A stretch of 64,000 nucleotides of DNA from Syngnathus acus (Eukaryota; Chordata; Actinopteri; Syngnathiformes; Syngnathidae), in the NCBI RefSeq assembly GCF_901709675.1, contig NC_051106.1, positions 2,118,001 through 2,182,000 on the forward strand. Reading direction: 5' to 3'. The notes below the pieces were generated by a model that had not been told where the DNA came from, searched no databases, and saw only the letters and a list, made by a program, of their open reading frames with translations. Of this stretch, positions 55,599 through 64,000 are shown in pieces. The stretch's first letter is position 1; each line of letters begins with the position of its first letter. A program made the position numbers and the translations under genes.

Positions 55599-56904
55599 TA
55601 AAAAGCCGGCGTCGGGAAAAACTCTTCGGTCCCACTAATTGCTCAAGTCACTTAAGTGCAAGTCTGAACTACACCGGCATCAAAATGTATTCCTCTTTCA
55701 AGGCTGATGATTTTTTCTCCCCCTCATTCACAGGTGACACCCTGTAAGGACAAAATGAGTGATATCAAAAACAGTTCACCACAACTGTCAAGTTTCAATA
55801 AAGTCAGCTTGTTTTCAGAACATATAGTACTGCCACAAACCCACCCAACAACTATGACGACTATGACTGCAATGCATTCCATTTGGGGGGGGGGGCACGT
55901 TCGCAATTCCCATGAAATGATGAGTCATGAACAATTTAAGCTCAGTAGAAAACATCTCAAAGCCTACTCATAAAAAAGAGACTCAGCAGTCCCATTGCTA
56001 GAGCCTCGGACTGATTGAATTTGAAAATAATCCAATTATGGGTTTTTTTGGGGGGGGGGGGGGGGCTAATGAAGGAAGTGTTAATGAAAGTGAGCCAGTG
56101 CAAGTCGTGATGAACAAGCGAGCAAAACAAAGTCCAACGCTCCTGTGAGGACTTGACAAGCCTGTCATGATTTCATATCGCCATGGCAACCCTTGTCATG
56201 GACATAATTAAGATTTCGTTGTCCAGATTTTTGGGCAGACTTTGGCGATGGTGCCAGCTTGCAAAGTGTTTGTGGTATTTAACAAAAAAAAAAAAAATTT
56301 AAAATTAAAAAGAAAATAATAAAAAGATAAGTACAACTCATTATGCATTACAGAAGAACGTTTCGGACGTCACAAAAAAAAAAAAAAAAGCACCATCTGA
56401 CAAATCAAGGAAGTGGTTGGCAATTGTCACCCTTTCCCCGACGGGCGAGGGGCTCCTTAAAATAGACGCGCTGCAGCTGTTGGGATCCTGCACGCTTGCT
56501 CGGTGGGCCGAAAGCGACCGCACGCTCCTTCCGCACTCTGCGCGTGATGTTCGGATCCCTGGAAACCTCTGCCGTACTGACGCTGCAGGTCAACACCATC
56601 ACATGTAAAACTTGAAAATGCAAACCGCGATCCTTTCAATCACAATCAATGCAAAGTGAAATCCTCCTATCTTTCCATCTGTTGTTACCATGACTCATAT
56701 CCGACCCACATCCAAAACATGTCACTCGAAGTGTGCATTCTCAAAGCAGCCTCCGTGCATGCAGAGAGCCATGTTGCGATCTTGCACACATGGCTTGAGG
56801 CTGCAGAATCTTTAGATCAAGGTGGAAAGGAAATTAATTTATGTGTGAGATTTGTAGTGATGGCCCAGTTGGGCCAGCATCAGTGAACTTCTGGGCTATC
56901 GGAT

Positions 56905-57246
56905 GACTGTTAATGTCGGACCCTGATGGGTGAAGGAAGAAGCCAAAATACGGACATGGAGAGAGCATGCAAACTCCACACAAGGCCTGATTCGAACCCA
57001 GAACTTCGGACCAGTGAGGCAGATGTGCTAGCTCAGTCTTGGGTGAGCTGAGGTGGGGTAAAACCCGGACTGCCCGCCAGGGTACATACAGACAAACGCC
57101 CATTCACACTTGAGGAAAATTAGCTCTCATAATCTTCGGAATGTGGGAGGAAGCACGGCGAAAACATGCAAAACTCTCCACTAGAAGCCCAGATTCGAAC
57201 CTCACAATTGTGACGCAGACGTGCTAACCATTTGTCCACCGTGCCA
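56905..57246 (-). mobile_element. Antisense tRNA-SINE copy and a second partial copy
   Basis: Read on the minus strand, 57246 leftwards begins GGCACGGTGGACAAATGGTT with a B-box GGTTCGAATC and body pieces GTTTTGCATGTTTTCGCCG and CTTCCTCCCACATTCCG. A second, more broken copy at about 56905-57030 includes GGGTTCGAATCAGG and GTTTGCATGCTCTC. Both lie in the first intron of mideas. Confidence 0.65.
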
Positions 57247-57547
57247 AGAATAAATAAACAAACATGCAGGGATCACCTAAAATAAACGACAGGCACCGTT
57301 AGCCGCCCTAATCCGTTGGCAGAAGACCTGACTTTGCACGCGTGGGTAGGATCTCCGCCCTACCACCACCGCTCTACGGTATTGTGGTAACAGCAACAAA
57401 AACGGGGGGGATTATCAGGCAACGACGGGCAACCAAAACAATACGATTGTCAACAAGGGGCAACTGTCACATGTGCACAACTTGCAAGACAACAACAACA
57501 AGATGGACACCGCGCGCGCGCACACTTCCAAGGCTCGTTGTACTTAC

Positions 57548-57700
57548 GTGTTTTTGTTACGAAACTCGGGCTGCGGACGACGGTGACAGTTGTTCAGTCC
57601 GTCCGCACCGTGCAGAACCGCGGCGGCGATGACTGCTGCGGTGCTTTGCCCGAGGTTGACTCATGCTAGGCGGCTGCTGACCTCACTCCCCTGCGCCCCC
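57548..57700 (-). promoter_or_regulatory. Probable non-coding first exon and promoter of mideas
   Basis: A splice donor (AACAC followed by GTAAGTA) ends at 57548 on the minus strand, and a matching acceptor (CCTTACAG) opens the start-codon exon at about 55741. The region is CpG-rich with a CG alternation near 57511-57520. The start of transcription is not defined. Confidence 0.45.
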
Positions 57701-61544
<3,844 letters not shown>

Positions 61545-63299
61545 CTTGAATGAATCTCACAGCGACATCGACTGTATTGAACATTTTTAATTCACAGCAC
61601 TAGAAATCATAAAAAAAGTGGTCGCTCCCTTTTTCTGTCAGAGTACTCTCATTGATTTTTGCGAGCGAATACAAGTAGATGCATGTGGTCATGTCACAGA
61701 CACTCAGCCGTGTGATGACGATGTCATCAGCGGGGGCCGTAAACGCCTCATTTCACACACTCGTGCTTCTAAATGACATTGTGAAATACAGGATGTGCAA
61801 GTTTGCTCGGTTATATGTCACGCGGGTCTTTTCATTAGGTACACCCGTCGTATTGAAGCAGATTCTCGGCATCCTTCAATAGACTCACTTCATTGCGGTG
61901 GTTATATAATTTGCTCTAGGATACACATTACGGTAAAATAATTAATAAACCCTTTCACCGATTCTCAGAGAAATGATGGGTAGTGAAGGGAGACCACATG
62001 ATATTAGCTAGCTTAAATCCAATAAAAACGGCATCGAGGTTCATTTCACAGCTATATCACATTCATTTTTTTCCCACTATTTAAAGCCACCACGCGTTGA
62101 TTTTCCTCAAATGTTATTTTTGTTCAGAGTGATTGTGGAATATAAAATGTCCTGAAACACTACATGGGAATTGATTGTGTCCAAACACTCACGTTCCTGA
62201 GAATTCCAACAGCTCAGTGTTGATATGACAGCAAAACGTCGGAAGAACCGCATACGCCGAGCGCCATTGAACACAACGGTGGCGTAAATCGGTCTGTCCG
62301 CTGCGGGCTGTACTACTTAAAAAAACATAATTCCACGGGCAAACAAAGATTACTGGGTAGACTATGAGCATTTCTGTCTGACACGTTTTCAAGACCATTA
62401 AAAATAATTTACGCAAAGGTAAAAAGCACGATTTTTGTAAACAGTGATGACAGTGTTGTTTTGGGTGAACACGGTGACAACATCCAACATGCGCATTTCT
62501 TTAAAAAGATCAGAAATGTGTAGTGAACCGGAAGTATTGTTTTACTTTCAAGCCTATTTACTTCCTTTAATTAACCTACTGTAGAATTTTTGCGTAGCAC
62601 TGAATAATCTGGTTTTACTGAAGACAATCTTCATTCGAAAGGACATAATCATAACATTATTTATAATCCTAAAAACAATTTAAACCCATCAGTGAACTTA
62701 ACATGCGCTTTCGTAAAAATGTCAGGAAATCAAGTTTCCAATGTTTGTTTTTTTTCTCCAACAGGCGATTTAGTTTTAAATGACGTTTTTTGTAACACTT
62801 GCAACATTTTGGCATCTACATATTGTCGCAATTTTTATGGCTGACACAAAGTGAATGCTGTTGCTGTTATTTGAAGTGCTTTGGCAGTGGCGATAACAAG
62901 GCAACACTTTGAACAACAAAGTGCATGAGTAAAGAAATTAGAGCAGCTCAAGGGTGACTTTTTTCCCCCCGTCCCCACTCCTGTGTACACCGGGGCGACT
63001 CAAGATTTTATGGTCCAGTTTCCGAGGATCCCCTTAGGCTACTTACATAAGAAGTTGCTTATTTTTGAGGGGGGGGGTCAAGAATAGTGAAGATAACAAA
63101 TTTATGTTTCAATAATTTGGGGGATTAAAATGAAAACACTTAAAAACACTCCCAGGGTCCAGAGACCCGAGTTTGAGACCCACCAGTGCACACTACGGCA
63201 GAGAAACAAGCTCATTGGTGCTTTACACTTGAAAACATGCACAATGCGGTAAATGGTGAGGAGGTGAACGGCGAACACACCGAGAGCGGACATTTACTG
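61545..63299. other. Spacer downstream of ptgr2
   Basis: Contains the presumed ptgr2 3' UTR, a stretch with CATTAGGTACACC near 61836, and otherwise AT-rich unique sequence. No gene recognised. Confidence 0.45.
61944..61949 (+). terminator. Candidate polyadenylation signal of ptgr2
   Basis: AATAAA about 400 nt past the ptgr2 stop. Another AATAAA lies near 62019. Confidence 0.35.
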
Positions 63300-64000
63300 T
63301 CAGGAGGCCGGCGATACACTCTTGCCGTTGCCGCCGGCGGCCACCAAGCTCCAGGCGGGCACGGGGCAGGTCCAAGCGCGGTAGACAAGCACCAGGCCCA
63401 GTCCCAGCGCCCAGGTGCGCACGGGCGACAGCAGAAAGGCCAAAAGGCCGTACGTCTCCAGCAGGAAGTAGCACGAATGGGCCTGCCAGGCCAGCAGCAA
63501 CAGCATGAGCAGGTGCACCGCCAGGCACCGCCAGCGGCAGCCTGGGCGCAGCAGCAGCGAGCGGAAGGTGTTGCCACGGCAACGCTGATGGAGGGTCCAG
63601 CACAGGTACAGGGTGAGCGGCATGTTGAAGAACAACAGCTGCGGGGAAGAGCAGGAAGTTGTAGTTTAGTCATTTTTATTCATTAATCTGAATTTTCTAT
63701 TTTGGTCGACATTTCAGTTTTTAGAGATATAAAATGCATGATTTTGTTGTAAAACTGTATCATCATTTGCACATCTGCTCACCTGAATGACACCAACCAC
63801 GTAAGTAAGGCTGCCCTCCAGGAAGTGTCCGTTGATGAACACCCCGAAGGAAAAGCAGGCACCACTATGGCCGTCGATCAGCTCGCCGATGAACCACGGG
63901 CCTGAGAGCGGAAAGCTCAGTTTGACTTTTTTTTTTACTACTCATATTGAACCCCATGCGCATTGCGGTGGAACCGGGTCGACTCACCTAAAGCCGTGCA
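63300..64000 (-). CDS. C-terminal part of a multi-pass membrane protein, TMEM62-like (partial)
   Basis: Three exons on the minus strand enter from the right edge: 63988-64000 (continues beyond the window), 63783-63901 and 63300-63638, joined in phase. The read-through protein gives CTALGPWFIGELIDGHSG, then FSFGVFINGHFLEGSLTYVV, then MPLTLYLCWTLHQRCRG, VHLLMLLLLAWQAHSCYFLL, YGLLAFLLSPVRTW and a short Ser-rich end. At least three hydrophobic helices are visible. The pattern resembles my memory of the C-terminal membrane region of TMEM62, a protein with an N-terminal metallophosphatase-like domain that would lie outside the window. I am moderately sure of the family and quite sure of the exons. 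The far C-terminus, after the last helix, looks divergent. Confidence 0.6.

Noticed and set aside
54948-55601. 217-codon plus-strand open frame opposite mideas exon 2
   Set aside because: It is antisense to a well-supported, compositionally biased coding exon, and its own protein is not recognisable.

Overview
This is a vertebrate genomic window, almost certainly from a teleost fish. Every recognisable gene is split by short GT-AG introns. The proteins are vertebrate orthologues. The intergenic DNA carries fish-type repeats: a very long CA microsatellite, tRNA-derived SINEs ending in ATGG repeats, hAT and TA-flanked MITEs, and an APE-type LINE. I see no bacterial, plasmid, phage or CRISPR features.

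Layout. 1-10 kb is gene-poor, with a 689-bp CA tract (3353-4041) and a decayed hAT transposon (8563-9538). tmem229b lies on the minus strand (coding exon 10013-10549). A TA-type MITE split by a SINE (12553-13612) separates it from mta1, a 17-exon minus-strand gene (13767-24978) whose introns carry further MITEs. After about 3 kb of empty DNA come crip1 (28402-30274) and crip2 (35619-42546), both minus strand and in the same orientation as mta1, separated by a repeat-rich spacer. A broken LINE (about 43309-46340) lies just upstream of crip2. mideas (ELMSAN1) occupies 49465-55598 on the minus strand with a non-coding first exon near 57.6 kb. ptgr2 (59538-61544) is transcribed divergently from it on the plus strand. 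The right edge holds the last three exons of a minus-strand gene that resembles TMEM62.

Functional logic. MTA1 (NuRD complex) and MIDEAS (MiDAC complex) are both ELM2-SANT scaffolds that recruit and activate HDAC1/2, and they lie about 25 kb apart here. CRIP1 and CRIP2 are small LIM proteins. PTGR2 is a prostaglandin reductase and TMEM229B is a small four-pass membrane protein. From memory, the human orthologues of tmem229b, mideas and ptgr2 map to 14q24 and those of mta1, crip1 and crip2 to 14q32, so the window joins loci that are apart in human.

Limits. Exon coordinates were placed by eye from splice signals, reading phase and remembered family sequence. Within each complete gene the exon lengths add up to an intact frame. 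I found no convincing undescribed system. The most unusual signals are a GC-AG intron inside the mideas SANT domain, an unexpected short MTA1 C-terminal exon, nested transposons with intact target duplications, and the extreme CA tract.
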